Positions 48,376 to 57,382 of a stretch of DNA of 64,000 bases are shown in pieces. The DNA comes from Dehalococcoidia bacterium (GTDB taxonomy: Bacteria; Chloroflexota; Dehalococcoidia; Tepidiformales; Tepidiformaceae): NCBI GenBank assembly GCA_003104995.1, contig PQAO01000024.1:111285-175284 (forward strand), written 5' to 3'. Both the position numbers and the translations under genes were made by a program. Position 1 is the stretch's first letter. Each line of letters opens with the position of its first letter. The notes under the pieces were generated by a model. The model was not told the DNA's origin, did not search any database, and was given only the letters and a program-made list of their open reading frames with translations.

Positions 48376-49824
48376 ATGGCTTACAAGTGGCGCTGCCTGA
48401 TCGCGGTCGCGTTCGGCACCTTCATGGCGACCATGGACTTCAGCATCGTGAACGTTGCACTGCCGACGCTCTCGCGGGAGTTCGACCGTTCGCCGGACAC
48501 GGTGGTGTGGGCGACGCTGATCTCGAGCCTGGTGGTGACGGGCCTGACGCTGACCGCCGGGCGCGTGGGCGACCTTTATGGGCGGAAGCGGGTGTACATC
48601 ACGGGCTGGGTGATCTTCACGCTCGGGATGGCTATCGCGAGCTTCGCCCAGACCATCGAGCAGCTCATCGCGTACCGGTTCTTCCAGGCGATCGGCGTCT
48701 CGCTGGCGATGGCGAACGGGAACGCCATCGTGACGGACGCGTTCCCGCCGGAGGAGCGGGGCCAGGCCCTGGGGACGACCGGTTCGGTTGTCGGGGCCGG
48801 GCTGATGTCGGGGCCGATCATCGGCGGCGTGTTGCTGGGGCTGTTCGGGTGGCAGTCGATTTTCTACCTGCGCGTGCCGATCGGGATCATCGCGATGACG
48901 CTGGCGTTCCTGTTCATCCGCCCTTCGGAGCCGCTGCCGGCGGGGACATCGCGGAAGCTGGACATCCCGGGGGCTGTAGCGCTGTTCGTGGCGCTTTCGT
49001 CGGCGTTACTGGCGGTGAACCGGGGGCAGTCGTGGGGGTGGGGTTCGCCAGTGATCGTTGGGCTGCTGATCTTCGCGATTTGCGCGCTGATTGCGTTCCT
49101 GCGGATCGAATCGAAAGCAGTGAGCCCGGTGGTGGCGCTGGCGCTGTTCAAGGTGCGGGCCTTTAGCGTTGGCGTTTCGAGCCTGGCGCTGAGCTTCGCG
49201 GGTCAATCCGCGGTGACGTTCCTGCTGCCGTTCTACCTGCAGGAAGTGAAGGACTTCTCCACGGCGCGGACGGGGCTGGTGATGGCGACGGTACCGAGCA
49301 TGATGCTGTTGCTTTCGCCGGTGAGCGGGCGGGTCTCGGACCGGTACGGGTTCCAGCACCAGACGACGTTCGGGATTGCCCTCGTTTCGATCGGCCTCCT
49401 CTCGATGGCGACCATCAACGCAGGGACACCAGTGCCGATGCTTGTGCTGCGGTTGGCGCTGATCGGGATCGGGACGGCCATCTTTATGTCGCCCAACAGC
49501 TCGGCGATCATGGGCAGCGTGCCGAAGGACCGGCTGGGGACGGCCTCGGCGGCGGTGGGCACGGCCCGGAACATCGGCAACGCCACGGGGCTGGCAATGG
49601 CGAGCGCGATCGTGGTGGCGGTCTCAACGGCATCGGCCGGCTTCAGCGCCGAACGGCTGGCGGACCTCCCGGAGGGTGCGCTGGTCGACGGCATCCGGGT
49701 AGCGTTCCTGGTGGCGGCGATCGCATCATCCACGGCGATCGTCGCTTCATCGCTCAAGGGACGAACCGCGCGGGCGGTCGTTGTCGCGGGGAGCGGGGTT
49801 GCGCCCGCGGCCAGCCGGGAGTAG
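48376..49824 (+). CDS. MFS transporter, DHA2 (EmrB/QacA) family
   Basis: A 482-aa protein with 14 predicted helices. Motif A is GRVGDLYGRKRVYITG, and FMATMDFSIVNVALPTLSRE is the typical first helix of DHA2 exporters; SVVGAGLMSGPIIGGVLLGL is antiporter motif C. Proton-driven export of drugs or metabolites is likely. No Shine-Dalgarno; CATAAT lies 8 nt before the ATG. Follows the cyclase gene after 33 nt. Confidence 0.9.
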   Translation: MAYKWRCLIAVAFGTFMATMDFSIVNVALPTLSREFDRSPDTVVWATLISSLVVTGLTLTAGRVGDLYGRKRVYITGWVIFTLGMAIASFAQTIEQLIAYRFFQAIGVSLAMANGNAIVTDAFPPEERGQALGTTGSVVGAGLMSGPIIGGVLLGLFGWQSIFYLRVPIGIIAMTLAFLFIRPSEPLPAGTSRKLDIPGAVALFVALSSALLAVNRGQSWGWGSPVIVGLLIFAICALIAFLRIESKAVSPVVALALFKVRAFSVGVSSLALSFAGQSAVTFLLPFYLQEVKDFSTARTGLVMATVPSMMLLLSPVSGRVSDRYGFQHQTTFGIALVSIGLLSMATINAGTPVPMLVLRLALIGIGTAIFMSPNSSAIMGSVPKDRLGTASAAVGTARNIGNATGLAMASAIVVAVSTASAGFSAERLADLPEGALVDGIRVAFLVAAIASSTAIVASSLKGRTARAVVVAGSGVAPAASRE

Positions 49825-49849
49825 CACTACACACTTCAAGGGGAAAGCA

Positions 49850-50626
49850 ATGGAACAGCGGTTTGCAAGCAAGGTAGTGGTGATCACCGGCGCGGCCGGG
49901 GGAATCGGGCGGGCGGCGGCAGTGCGGTTCGCGAGCGAAGGGGCGAACGTCGTCGCGGTGGACCTGCCCGGCAGCGGGCTGGAGGAGACCGTGTCGGCGG
50001 TGGAGGGAGCGGGGCAGAGCGCGCTCGCGGTCGCTGCTGACGTAACGAAAGCGGCGGACGTGGAGAAGTACGTGACGGCCGCGAAGGAGCGCTTCGGGCG
50101 GATCGACGCGTTCTTCAACAATGCGGGGATCGAGGGCTGGATCGGGCCGATGCTGGCCTACCCGGAGGACCAGTTCGACCGGGTGCTGGCCGTGAACGTG
50201 AAGGGCGTCTGGCTCGGGATGAAGCACGTCGCGCCGGTGATGGCGGCCGGGGGAGGCGGCGCCATCGTGAACACGGCCTCGATCGCCGGGCTGAGCGGGA
50301 CTCCCGGGATCATCGCGTACGGAGCGAGCAAGCACGCGGTGGTGGGGATGACGAAGACGGCGGCACTGGAGCTGGCGCCCGCGAAGATCCGGGTGAACGC
50401 GGTGTGCCCATCGCCGATCGAAACGCGGATGATGCGGGCACTGGAACGCGGCATGAATCCGGACGCCCCCGGGGAGGCGAAGGAGCGCATGGTGGCGACC
50501 AACCCGATGGGGCGCTACGGCGAACCGGAAGAGGTGGCGGCACTGGTGGCATTCCTGTGCAGCGCTGACGCGAGCTACCTGACCGGCGAGATCATCCCGG
50601 TCGACGGTGGGCGGATGGCGCGGTAG
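49850..50626 (+). CDS. SDR family oxidoreductase
   Basis: A 258-aa classical SDR: VVVITGAAGGIGRAAAVRFA, NNAGIEGWIG, catalytic NTASIAGLSG, YGASK, and the end YLTGEIIPVDGGRMA. NAD(P)-dependent; substrate unknown. AAGGGG lies about 6 nt before the ATG. It starts 26 nt after the MFS stop, so the two may be co-expressed. Confidence 0.9.
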   Translation: MEQRFASKVVVITGAAGGIGRAAAVRFASEGANVVAVDLPGSGLEETVSAVEGAGQSALAVAADVTKAADVEKYVTAAKERFGRIDAFFNNAGIEGWIGPMLAYPEDQFDRVLAVNVKGVWLGMKHVAPVMAAGGGGAIVNTASIAGLSGTPGIIAYGASKHAVVGMTKTAALELAPAKIRVNAVCPSPIETRMMRALERGMNPDAPGEAKERMVATNPMGRYGEPEEVAALVAFLCSADASYLTGEIIPVDGGRMAR

Positions 50627-50744
50627 GTGGTTATGGGCAAAGAGTTTGGACCGCCACTGCTGGCCGCTCGTGTTTCTGGTGGGGACAGGAAACCGGGCTG
50701 GGTGGCCGCGATCCGAGTACGACGATTTGCGGTACGTTGAGCGC

Positions 50745-51299
50745 GTGAAGATTTCGCGAGAGGTTGTGGCCATCGCTGTGGCCTGGGTTGCGGCTGCGGG
50801 GCTGCTGGTGGGCGCCTGCGGTGGGAGCAGCGAGGACGAGTTCGAGAACATCCGAAAGACGGCCACCGCGGCAGCACTGTTGACGCCTTCCCCCACGGCA
50901 GCGCCGACGTCGGACCCGCTGACCGCGTGGTACGGGGACGCGCTCAAGGCCGCGGACACGCTTGCCGAGGCGGTGAACCAGTTGAACGACGACATGCTCG
51001 CGGCACAGCAGAACCAGGCAGACCCGAAGGTGCCGGGCTTGCTGACGGCAGACGCGGACCTCGTGATCGCGAAGGCGGCGGCGCTGGCCGCGGTGCAGGC
51101 GCCCACAGGGGCGCCCGAGGCGCTCAGGGGAAAGGTCGCGGAGGCGGTGGAAGGCCTGACCAAGGGCGCGAACCTCCTGAAGGAAGCGATCGCGAAGCTG
51201 GACCCGGCCGTGGGGCAGCAGTCGGCGGACGCGCTCGCCGCAGCGGAGGCGATACTCGACGAGGTACGGGCGGAACTCACGGCCGGCGCAGACAGGTAG
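50745..51299 (+). CDS. small helical lipoprotein of unknown function
   Basis: 184 aa with signal and lipobox LLVGAC, then an acidic/Thr-Pro linker and a helical body (YGDALKAADTLAEAVNQLND, LRGKVAEAVEGLTKGANLLK). No family recognised. The GTG at 50745 has TACGTT ending 6 nt upstream, so the longer open frame from 50607 is not preferred. Confidence 0.65.
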   Translation: MKISREVVAIAVAWVAAAGLLVGACGGSSEDEFENIRKTATAAALLTPSPTAAPTSDPLTAWYGDALKAADTLAEAVNQLNDDMLAAQQNQADPKVPGLLTADADLVIAKAAALAAVQAPTGAPEALRGKVAEAVEGLTKGANLLKEAIAKLDPAVGQQSADALAAAEAILDEVRAELTAGADR

Positions 51300-51381
51300 G
51301 TCGCGCGAAACGGCCGGGTAAACACCAACACGTATTGCAAAGCTGGCCTGCGGCGTCGTCGATGCCGATTCTCTGGGTGTG

Positions 51382-52335
51382 ATGAGTGCTGGGCCGGCGA
51401 TAGAACTCCAGGGGGCGGGGCGAACGTTCGGGGAGCGGGTGGCGCTCCAGCCCTTGCATCTCGAGGTCGCGCGGGGCGAGGTGTTCGGTCTGCTTGGCCC
51501 GAACGGATCGGGAAAGACAACGACGCTGCGCATGCTGGCGACGCTCCTTCACCCGACACGGGGCAAGGCGGCGGTGCTCTCGTGGGACGTGGTGGGCGAC
51601 GCGATGCAGGTGCGCCGGAACATCGGCGTGATGCCCGAAAAACCGAGCCTGTACGAGCGGCTGACGATCGAGGACAACCTGCGGTTCTGGGCGGAGGCGC
51701 ACGAATTGGCCGAGCCGGAGGCGGCGATCCGCTCGGCCCTGGAGTTCGTCGGGCTGGTAGACCGGCGCCGTGAGCGCGTTGGGCAGCTTTCGAAGGGGCT
51801 GAAGCAGCGGGTGGCACTCGCGCGGGCGATCGTGCATCGGCCGCCGGTGCTTCTGCTCGACGAGCCCTCGTCGGGGCTCGACCCCTCGGCGGCGGTGGCG
51901 ATGGAGGGGATGATCCGCGACCTGGTGCGCGATGGCGCGACGGTGCTGATGAACACGCACCGGCTGGCGGAAGCGGAACGGCTCTGCGACCGGGTGGCCA
52001 TCCTGCGCGAAGGCGAGCTCCTGGAATTGGGCACCCCCGGCCAGTTGCGCGCGCGGCTCCTGGGCAACGTCATCGAAGTCGAGTTCAACGGAGCGGCAGA
52101 CCTGCCAGTGCAGCGGGCGGTCGAATCGCTTCCGGGGGTCGCGGAGATCAAGTGGTCCAGGGGCCGGTTGAGCTGCCGGCTCCAGGATGCTGCCCGCGAC
52201 ACGCCGGACCTGGTCGCGCGGCTGGTGCATGCGGGCGCGAAGGTAGTTTCGGTGAGGCAGGCGGGTGACCTCGAGCGCGTGTACCTGGAGCTGATGGCCC
52301 GGAGCATCCGGCCGGAACTGGAGGAAGCGGCATGA
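51382..52335 (+). CDS. ABC transporter ATP-binding protein
   Basis: A 317-aa ATPase of the ABC-2 exporter class: LLGPNGSGKTTTLRMLATLL, signature LSKGLKQRVALARAI, Walker B VLLLDEPSSGLDPSAAV, MNTHRLAEAERLCDR. The C-terminal 80 residues (NVIEVEFNGAADLPVQRAVE onward) are a DUF4162-type extension. GTG at 51379 or ATG at 51382. Overlaps the permease by 4 nt. Confidence 0.9.
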   Translation: MSAGPAIELQGAGRTFGERVALQPLHLEVARGEVFGLLGPNGSGKTTTLRMLATLLHPTRGKAAVLSWDVVGDAMQVRRNIGVMPEKPSLYERLTIEDNLRFWAEAHELAEPEAAIRSALEFVGLVDRRRERVGQLSKGLKQRVALARAIVHRPPVLLLDEPSSGLDPSAAVAMEGMIRDLVRDGATVLMNTHRLAEAERLCDRVAILREGELLELGTPGQLRARLLGNVIEVEFNGAADLPVQRAVESLPGVAEIKWSRGRLSCRLQDAARDTPDLVARLVHAGAKVVSVRQAGDLERVYLELMARSIRPELEEAA

Positions 52336-53066
52336 GTGTGATGACCGTGGCGCCGCCGGTGCGGGCGCTGATGCGCAAAGAATGGCGGGAGTTCCGGCAC
52401 CACCGGATGATCCTGGCTACCGCGACGATCCTGCCGATCGCATTCCTGGTCCTGCCGATCCTGAACCTGGTGTTCTTCGACATCGACCGGGCGCCGGGCG
52501 GGGTGAACCTGGCGGTGGGGCAGGCGATGTTCTGCTTCTTCCTGACGCCGGTGATCGTGCCAGCGACGATGGCGGCCTATGGGGTCATCGGTGAGCGCGA
52601 CCAGGGGACGCTGGAGCCACTGCTGACGCTGCCGATGAGCGACCGGCAGTTCCTGGCGGGCAAGGTGCTGGCGATCGTGATCCCGACCATCGCCATGTCG
52701 CTGGGGATCTACGTCGCGTACATGGGCGTGGTGGCAGGGGCGGTGCATAGCGAGGTCCGTGGGGCGGCGCTGGATTGGACGTGGCCGTTCGGGATGGTGC
52801 TGTTGGCGCCCTTGCTGGCGCTGTTCTCCACGCTCACCGGGATGACGTTTTCAGCGCGGGCGAAAGACGTGCGGGTTGCGGAACACCTGAGCGGGCTGGT
52901 GCTGCTGCCGGGGATGTTGCCGGTGTTGCTGGTGGTGACGCGGACGATCCCGGCGACGGTGGTGACGTGGGTGGTGTTCGCGGCGGCAGTTGGGCTGGTT
53001 GACCTGATGCTATGGCGAAGCGCCCAGCGCGGGTTTGATCGGGAGCGGGTGATCTCGACCGCGTAG
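52332..53066 (+). CDS. ABC-2 type permease
   Basis: A 244-aa membrane protein with about six helices (ILATATILPIAFLVLPILNL, MFCFFLTPVIVPATMAAYGV, VLAIVIPTIAMSLGIYVAYM). GERDQGTLEPLLTLPMSDRQ is the loop typical of ABC-2 permeases of the Na+ exporter/gliding type. Coupled (ATGA) to the ATPase. Substrate unknown. Confidence 0.85.
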   Translation: MSVMTVAPPVRALMRKEWREFRHHRMILATATILPIAFLVLPILNLVFFDIDRAPGGVNLAVGQAMFCFFLTPVIVPATMAAYGVIGERDQGTLEPLLTLPMSDRQFLAGKVLAIVIPTIAMSLGIYVAYMGVVAGAVHSEVRGAALDWTWPFGMVLLAPLLALFSTLTGMTFSARAKDVRVAEHLSGLVLLPGMLPVLLVVTRTIPATVVTWVVFAAAVGLVDLMLWRSAQRGFDRERVISTA

Positions 53067-53118
53067 ACCGCGAGACAACTGGCGGGGAAGCCGGGGCCTG
53101 TGGTTCACTCCGAAGTCG

Positions 53119-53814
53119 ATGCCCCAGGCGCGCACTCGCAGATCCGTCGAACAGGGCCAGGGTGGAGGTGGATTCGCGTACGGGTTACGCGCATCGGTGC
53201 CGCTGTGCGTGGCGGTCGGGGCGTTCGGGGTGTCGTTCGGTGTCCTGGCGCGGTCGAATGGGTTCGGGCTGGTGGCGCCGATCGTGATGTCGCTGACAGC
53301 ATTCACGGGGGCCTCGCAGTTCGCGGTCGTGGCGATCCTGGGGGACGGAGGCGGGCTGGGCGCGGCGGTGACGGCGGCGGTCCTGCTGGCGGCGCGGTAC
53401 ATACCGATCGGGTTTTCGGTGGCGCCGGTGTTGCGGGGGCCGGTGCTCTCGCGGTTCTTCCAGAGCCAGCTGATCATCGATGAGTCGTGGGCAGTCGCCA
53501 ACCGGGGCGATGGGACGTTCGACCGGGGCGCGCTGCTCGGGGCGGGGAGCGCCATCTACGTTTCGTGGGTCGCCGGGACAGCGCTGGGGGTGCTGGGCGG
53601 AGACGCGCTTGGCGACCCGGAGACGCTCGGGCTCGACGCGGCATTCCCGGCGCTGTTCCTGGCGTTGCTGGTGCCCCAGATACGAAGCCGGACAGCCGTG
53701 GCGGCAGCCATCGGGGGCGCGGTGATTGCAGGCGTCCTCATCCCGGTGGCGCGACCCGGTATCCCCATCATCGTCGCCGCCCTGGCGTGCCTCGCGGGGT
53801 GGAGGCGGAAGTGA
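53119..53814 (+). CDS. azlC: AzlC-family amino-acid exporter subunit
   Basis: A 231-aa membrane protein: LRASVPLCVAVGAFGVSFGV, APIVMSLTAFTGASQFAVVA, LLAARYIPIGFSVAPVLRG and an IIDESWAVAN loop, all typical of AzlC. With AzlD it exports branched-chain amino acids. Overlaps azlD by 4 nt (GTGA). Confidence 0.9.
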   Translation: MPQARTRRSVEQGQGGGGFAYGLRASVPLCVAVGAFGVSFGVLARSNGFGLVAPIVMSLTAFTGASQFAVVAILGDGGGLGAAVTAAVLLAARYIPIGFSVAPVLRGPVLSRFFQSQLIIDESWAVANRGDGTFDRGALLGAGSAIYVSWVAGTALGVLGGDALGDPETLGLDAAFPALFLALLVPQIRSRTAVAAAIGGAVIAGVLIPVARPGIPIIVAALACLAGWRRK

Positions 53815-54122
53815 GCGACACATGGCTGGCCACCGTGATCGTTGGCGCGGCGGCGGCGGCGATGAAGGCCGCGGGGCCGGTCGTCTTCGGTGGGCGGGAG
53901 CTGCCGGGACGGGTTGGCCCGCTGGTGGCGGCGCTCGCCCCGGCACTCCTTGCGGCACTGGTGGTGACGAACACGTTCGGGGAGGGCCAGGCGCTGACGG
54001 TGGACGCGCGCGTGGCAGGCGTTGGCGCGGCAGCGGTGTGCATCGCCCTGCGCGCGCCGTTGCTAGCCGCGGTGGTCATCGCCGCCCTGGTGACAGCGCT
54101 GGCGAGATTGGCCGGGGCCTGA
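53811..54122 (+). CDS. azlD: AzlD-family amino-acid exporter subunit
   Basis: A 103-aa, three- to four-helix protein with AAAAMKAAGPVVFGGRELPG and LAPALLAALVVTNTF, as in AzlD. GTG start overlapping the azlC stop, with GGAGG about 6 nt upstream inside azlC. The two subunits form one transporter. Confidence 0.85.
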   Translation: MSDTWLATVIVGAAAAAMKAAGPVVFGGRELPGRVGPLVAALAPALLAALVVTNTFGEGQALTVDARVAGVGAAAVCIALRAPLLAAVVIAALVTALARLAGA

Positions 54123-54185
54123 GGCACAGCACGAGAGGCAGGTTGCCAATCCCTGAACAGGGCTATGGGATACACTGGGAGTGTT

Positions 54186-56795
54186 ATGGCCAAGCTTGGA
54201 TTTATCAGCCGCATCCTCGGTGACTCGAACGAACGCGAGCTGAAGCGGCTCTCCACGACCGTCGCGGAAGTCAACGAGTACTCAGACGAATACGCGAAGC
54301 TTTCCGACGACGAGTTGTTCGCGAAGACCGCGGAGTTCAAGGCCCGCCTGGCGGATGGCGAGGACCTGGACGACATCCTGCCCGAAGCGTTCGCGGTTGC
54401 GCGCGAGACTGCCTTCCGAAAGGTGGGGGAGCGCCCCTACGATGTGCAGCTCATGGGCGGCATCGTGCTGCATGAGGGCAAGATCGCCGAGATGCGGACC
54501 GGTGAAGGCAAGACGCTCACCGCCGTTGCGCCCGTCTACCTGAACGGGCTGGCGGGCCGGGGCGTCCACGTGATCACGGTCAACGACTACCTGGCGCGGC
54601 GCGACGCCGTCTGGTACGGGCCGGTCTACCAGTCGCTGGGGATGAGCATCGGGATCATCCAGAACAACGGCGTTTCGTACATGTACGAGCCGGGATACGT
54701 GCCGGGCGAGGAAGGCAGCACGGGCGGACTCGAAGACCTGCGGCCGTGCTCGCGCCGGGACGTCTACCGGGCGGACATCACCTACGGGACGAACAATGAG
54801 TTCGGGTTCGACTACCTGCGCGACAACATGGTGCGCGAATGGGACGAAAAGGCGCAGCGGCCGCTGTACTTCGCCATCATCGACGAGGTTGACAACATCC
54901 TGATCGACGAAGCGCGCACGCCGCTCATCATCAGCGGCAACGCGGAAGAGGCGAGCGCGACGTACGTGAAGTTCGCGAAGGCCCTCAAGGGGCTCCGCGA
55001 GGACGCCGACTACCAGGTCGACCACAAGGCGAAGCACATCGCCCTCACCGAAGACGGGATCACGCGGGTGGAGCGGGCGCTCGGTATTCCAGACCTGTTC
55101 GAAGGCGACCCGCGCCTGGCGCGCCACCTGGAAGCGGCGCTCGACGCGGAGTACCTGAAGCGCATCGACCGGGACTACGTCGTCAAAGACGGCGAGATCA
55201 TCATCGTCGACGAGTTCACCGGGCGGTTGATGCCGGGGCGGCGCTGGAGCCATGGCATCCACCAGGCGGTGGAGGCGAAGGAAGGGCTGCAGGTCCAGCG
55301 GGAGTCGATCACCTACGCGACGATCACGTTCCAGAACCTCTTCCGGCTGTACGAGAAGCTGGCGGGTATGACCGGTACGGCGGAGACCGAGGCGGAGGAG
55401 TTCGCGAAGATCTACTCGCTCGACGTGGTTGTGATCCCCACGCACCGTCCCATGGTCCGCGATGACCAGGCGGACGTGGTCTACATCAACGAGCGTGCGA
55501 AGTTCAACGCGGTAGTCAACGAGATCGAGGAGATGAACAAGGCGGGACGCCCGGTGCTCGTTGGTACGACCTCGATCGAGAAGTCGGAGTACCTTGCGAC
55601 GCTGCTGACGCGCAAGGGCATCGCGCACGAGGTGCTGAACGCGAAGCAGCACGAACGTGAAGCGTTGATCGTGAAGGACGCGGGCCAGCGGGCCGCGGTG
55701 ACCATCGCGACGAACATGGCCGGGCGCGGTACCGACATTAAGCTGGGGAACGGGATTGCGGACCTGGGCGGGCTCCACGTGATTGGCACGGAGCGGCACG
55801 AATCACGGCGCATCGATAACCAGCTGCGGGGGCGCGCCGGGCGGCAAGGGGACCCGGGTTCGAGCCGCTTCTTCGTCTCGTTCGGGGACGACATCATGAA
55901 GCGGTTCTCGCCGGACTGGGTGCCGGGGATGATGCAGAAGCTCGGGATGACCGAGGAAATGCCGCTCGAATCGCGGATGGTGACGCGGGCGATCGAGCAG
56001 GCGCAGACGAAGGTGGAGGGCCACAACTTCGACATCCGCAAGCGGCTCGTGGAGTTCGACGACGTCATCAACGAACACCGGAAGCAGATCTACGAGCAGC
56101 GGGACATGATCCTGAAGGGCGTCGACACGCGGGACAATGTGGTCGACGCGATGCTCCTGCCGGAAGTCGAGCGGGTCCTTCGGAACGCGAACACCAGCGA
56201 TGTGATGTCGCTGGAACTGGTGGAAGCCGAGCTACGAGAGGTTTTCCCGCCGGAAGACGTGCCCTCGATTGCGGAGATGCAGGAGCTTGGCGACGAGCTG
56301 ACCGACGAGATGCTGGACCGGGCGGAAGACCGCTACGAGCAGATTGAAGAGATGGTCGGCGCCGAGAACATGCGGAAGGTGGAGCACTGGCTGCTCCTGG
56401 AGTCGATCGACACGCACTGGCGGGAGCACCTGACAGCGATCGAAGAGCTGCGCCAGAGCATCGGGCTCCAGGCCTATGCGCAGGTGGACCCGCTGGTAGC
56501 GTTCAAGCGCGAAGGCCACGACATGTACCAGCAGCTGGTGGCGAACATCCGCAAGCAGGTGGCGCGGACGGTGTTCAAGGTGCGGATCGTGCCGCAGGAA
56601 GCCCAGGCGCCAGCGGCGGGGGCGGGCGGGGATGGGAACGGTGCGGGCCCGAAGCCCTCGAAGCCGGCGGCCCCGGTGCTGGCGAAGCCGAGCGGGCCAT
56701 CGGACGAGCAGATCCGGACGCTGGGGAGCGGCGGCAAGCGCGCGGCGACGGGGAAGGGCTCGAACTCGGCGAAGCGCCGGAAGCTGATCCGGTAG
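54186..56795 (+). CDS. secA: preprotein translocase subunit SecA
   Basis: The 869-aa ATPase motor of the Sec pathway. NBD1 Walker A MRTGEGKTLTA, DYLARRD, and Walker B IIDEVDNILIDEARTPLIIS; preprotein cross-linking domain follows, then FQNLFRLYEKLAGMTGTAET and NBD2 ATNMAGRGTDIKLGNG, RRIDNQLRGRAGRQGDPGSS. The C-terminus is Ala/Gly/Pro-rich and basic, without the four-ligand zinc motif that binds SecB, as in many non-proteobacterial SecA. Start at 54186 has GGGAG 5 nt upstream. Confidence 0.97.
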   Translation: MAKLGFISRILGDSNERELKRLSTTVAEVNEYSDEYAKLSDDELFAKTAEFKARLADGEDLDDILPEAFAVARETAFRKVGERPYDVQLMGGIVLHEGKIAEMRTGEGKTLTAVAPVYLNGLAGRGVHVITVNDYLARRDAVWYGPVYQSLGMSIGIIQNNGVSYMYEPGYVPGEEGSTGGLEDLRPCSRRDVYRADITYGTNNEFGFDYLRDNMVREWDEKAQRPLYFAIIDEVDNILIDEARTPLIISGNAEEASATYVKFAKALKGLREDADYQVDHKAKHIALTEDGITRVERALGIPDLFEGDPRLARHLEAALDAEYLKRIDRDYVVKDGEIIIVDEFTGRLMPGRRWSHGIHQAVEAKEGLQVQRESITYATITFQNLFRLYEKLAGMTGTAETEAEEFAKIYSLDVVVIPTHRPMVRDDQADVVYINERAKFNAVVNEIEEMNKAGRPVLVGTTSIEKSEYLATLLTRKGIAHEVLNAKQHEREALIVKDAGQRAAVTIATNMAGRGTDIKLGNGIADLGGLHVIGTERHESRRIDNQLRGRAGRQGDPGSSRFFVSFGDDIMKRFSPDWVPGMMQKLGMTEEMPLESRMVTRAIEQAQTKVEGHNFDIRKRLVEFDDVINEHRKQIYEQRDMILKGVDTRDNVVDAMLLPEVERVLRNANTSDVMSLELVEAELREVFPPEDVPSIAEMQELGDELTDEMLDRAEDRYEQIEEMVGAENMRKVEHWLLLESIDTHWREHLTAIEELRQSIGLQAYAQVDPLVAFKREGHDMYQQLVANIRKQVARTVFKVRIVPQEAQAPAAGAGGDGNGAGPKPSKPAAPVLAKPSGPSDEQIRTLGSGGKRAATGKGSNSAKRRKLIR

Positions 56796-56804
56796 CGGGG
56801 CTCG

Positions 56805-56837
56805 GGACTGAGGACTGAGGACTGAGGACTAAGGACT
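56805..56837. repeat. heptanucleotide tandem repeat (GGACTGA)
   Basis: Units GGACTGA x3, GGACTAA, GGACT follow the secA stop directly. Third heptamer array in this window, with a different unit. Confidence 0.8.
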
Positions 56838-56883
56838 TTCGTGTGCACGCGCGCACCGCAACCGGGCTGAAGCTGCATTCTGG

Positions 56884-56889
56884 TAGACT
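56884..56889 (+). promoter_or_regulatory. leaderless-type -10 element of the HicB-like gene
   Basis: TAGACT ends 6 nt before the ATG at 56896; no Shine-Dalgarno. Confidence 0.45.
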
Positions 56890-56895
56890 GAGGCC

Positions 56896-57075
56896 ATGCT
56901 GTTCCACGTGACGCTCGAATCAGACGAGGACGGCTGGGTCGTGGCGGCGTGCCCGGCGCTGCCGGGTTGCGCGACGCAGGGCCAGGACGAGCAGGAAGCG
57001 CTCGCAAACATCCGGGAGGCGATCGTGGCGTGGCTGTGGGCGGAGGACCGGAAGGCAGTCGCGGGCCTGAGCTGA
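56896..57075 (+). CDS. HicB-like antitoxin, lone copy
   Basis: A 59-aa protein: MLFHVTLESDEDGWVVAACP, ALPGCATQGQDEQEALANIR, EAIVAWLWAE. This is the partial RNase H-like fold of type II HicB antitoxins, without a DNA-binding domain. No hicA-like frame adjoins it, so it is either solitary or works with a distant toxin. Confidence 0.75.
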   Translation: MLFHVTLESDEDGWVVAACPALPGCATQGQDEQEALANIREAIVAWLWAEDRKAVAGLS

Positions 57076-57094
57076 TCTCTGCGGTTCTTGAGAC

Positions 57095-57292
57095 TCAATC
57101 CTCGGGCCAGTAAGCGATCGCGTCGACGAACCGCTGGTCCTCTGCGTCATCCGGGCTTCGGGCAATGGCCAGCGACTGGCGATGAGCCTCCTCCCGGAAG
57201 GCTCGCGTCCCGGGGATGAGCGGCTCCGCGTGGCCGGGGAGCGGCGACCCGGTCTGACTCCGACCCCGGTGGCCTTGCTTCTTCATCTTCAT
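57095..57292 (-). CDS. MazE-like antitoxin (DUF3018 type), lone copy
   Basis: 65 aa ending in TRAFREEAHRQSLAIARSPD, DAEDQRFVDAIAYWPED, the conserved C-terminal half of DUF3018/MazE-like antitoxins (usual form E-E-A-R-R-Q-S-L-A-V-A). No PemK/MazF-like toxin follows on this strand. ATG at 57292 or 57286; the latter is better spaced from GAGGGGG. Confidence 0.65.
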   Translation of the reverse strand: MKMKKQGHRGRSQTGSPLPGHAEPLIPGTRAFREEAHRQSLAIARSPDDAEDQRFVDAIAYWPED

Positions 57293-57382
57293 GGCCCCCT
57301 CACTGTATCCGATGCCTTTGCCGGGAGGCCGCGCAGGTGAAGCGCCGCGACGGCGGGGCCGGTGGCTGGTACCGTTTGCGGG

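Noticed and set aside
49754..51817. 687-codon minus-strand frame
   Set aside because: Lies antisense to the SDR, the lipoprotein and the ABC ATPase, and is Ser/Arg/Pro low complexity.
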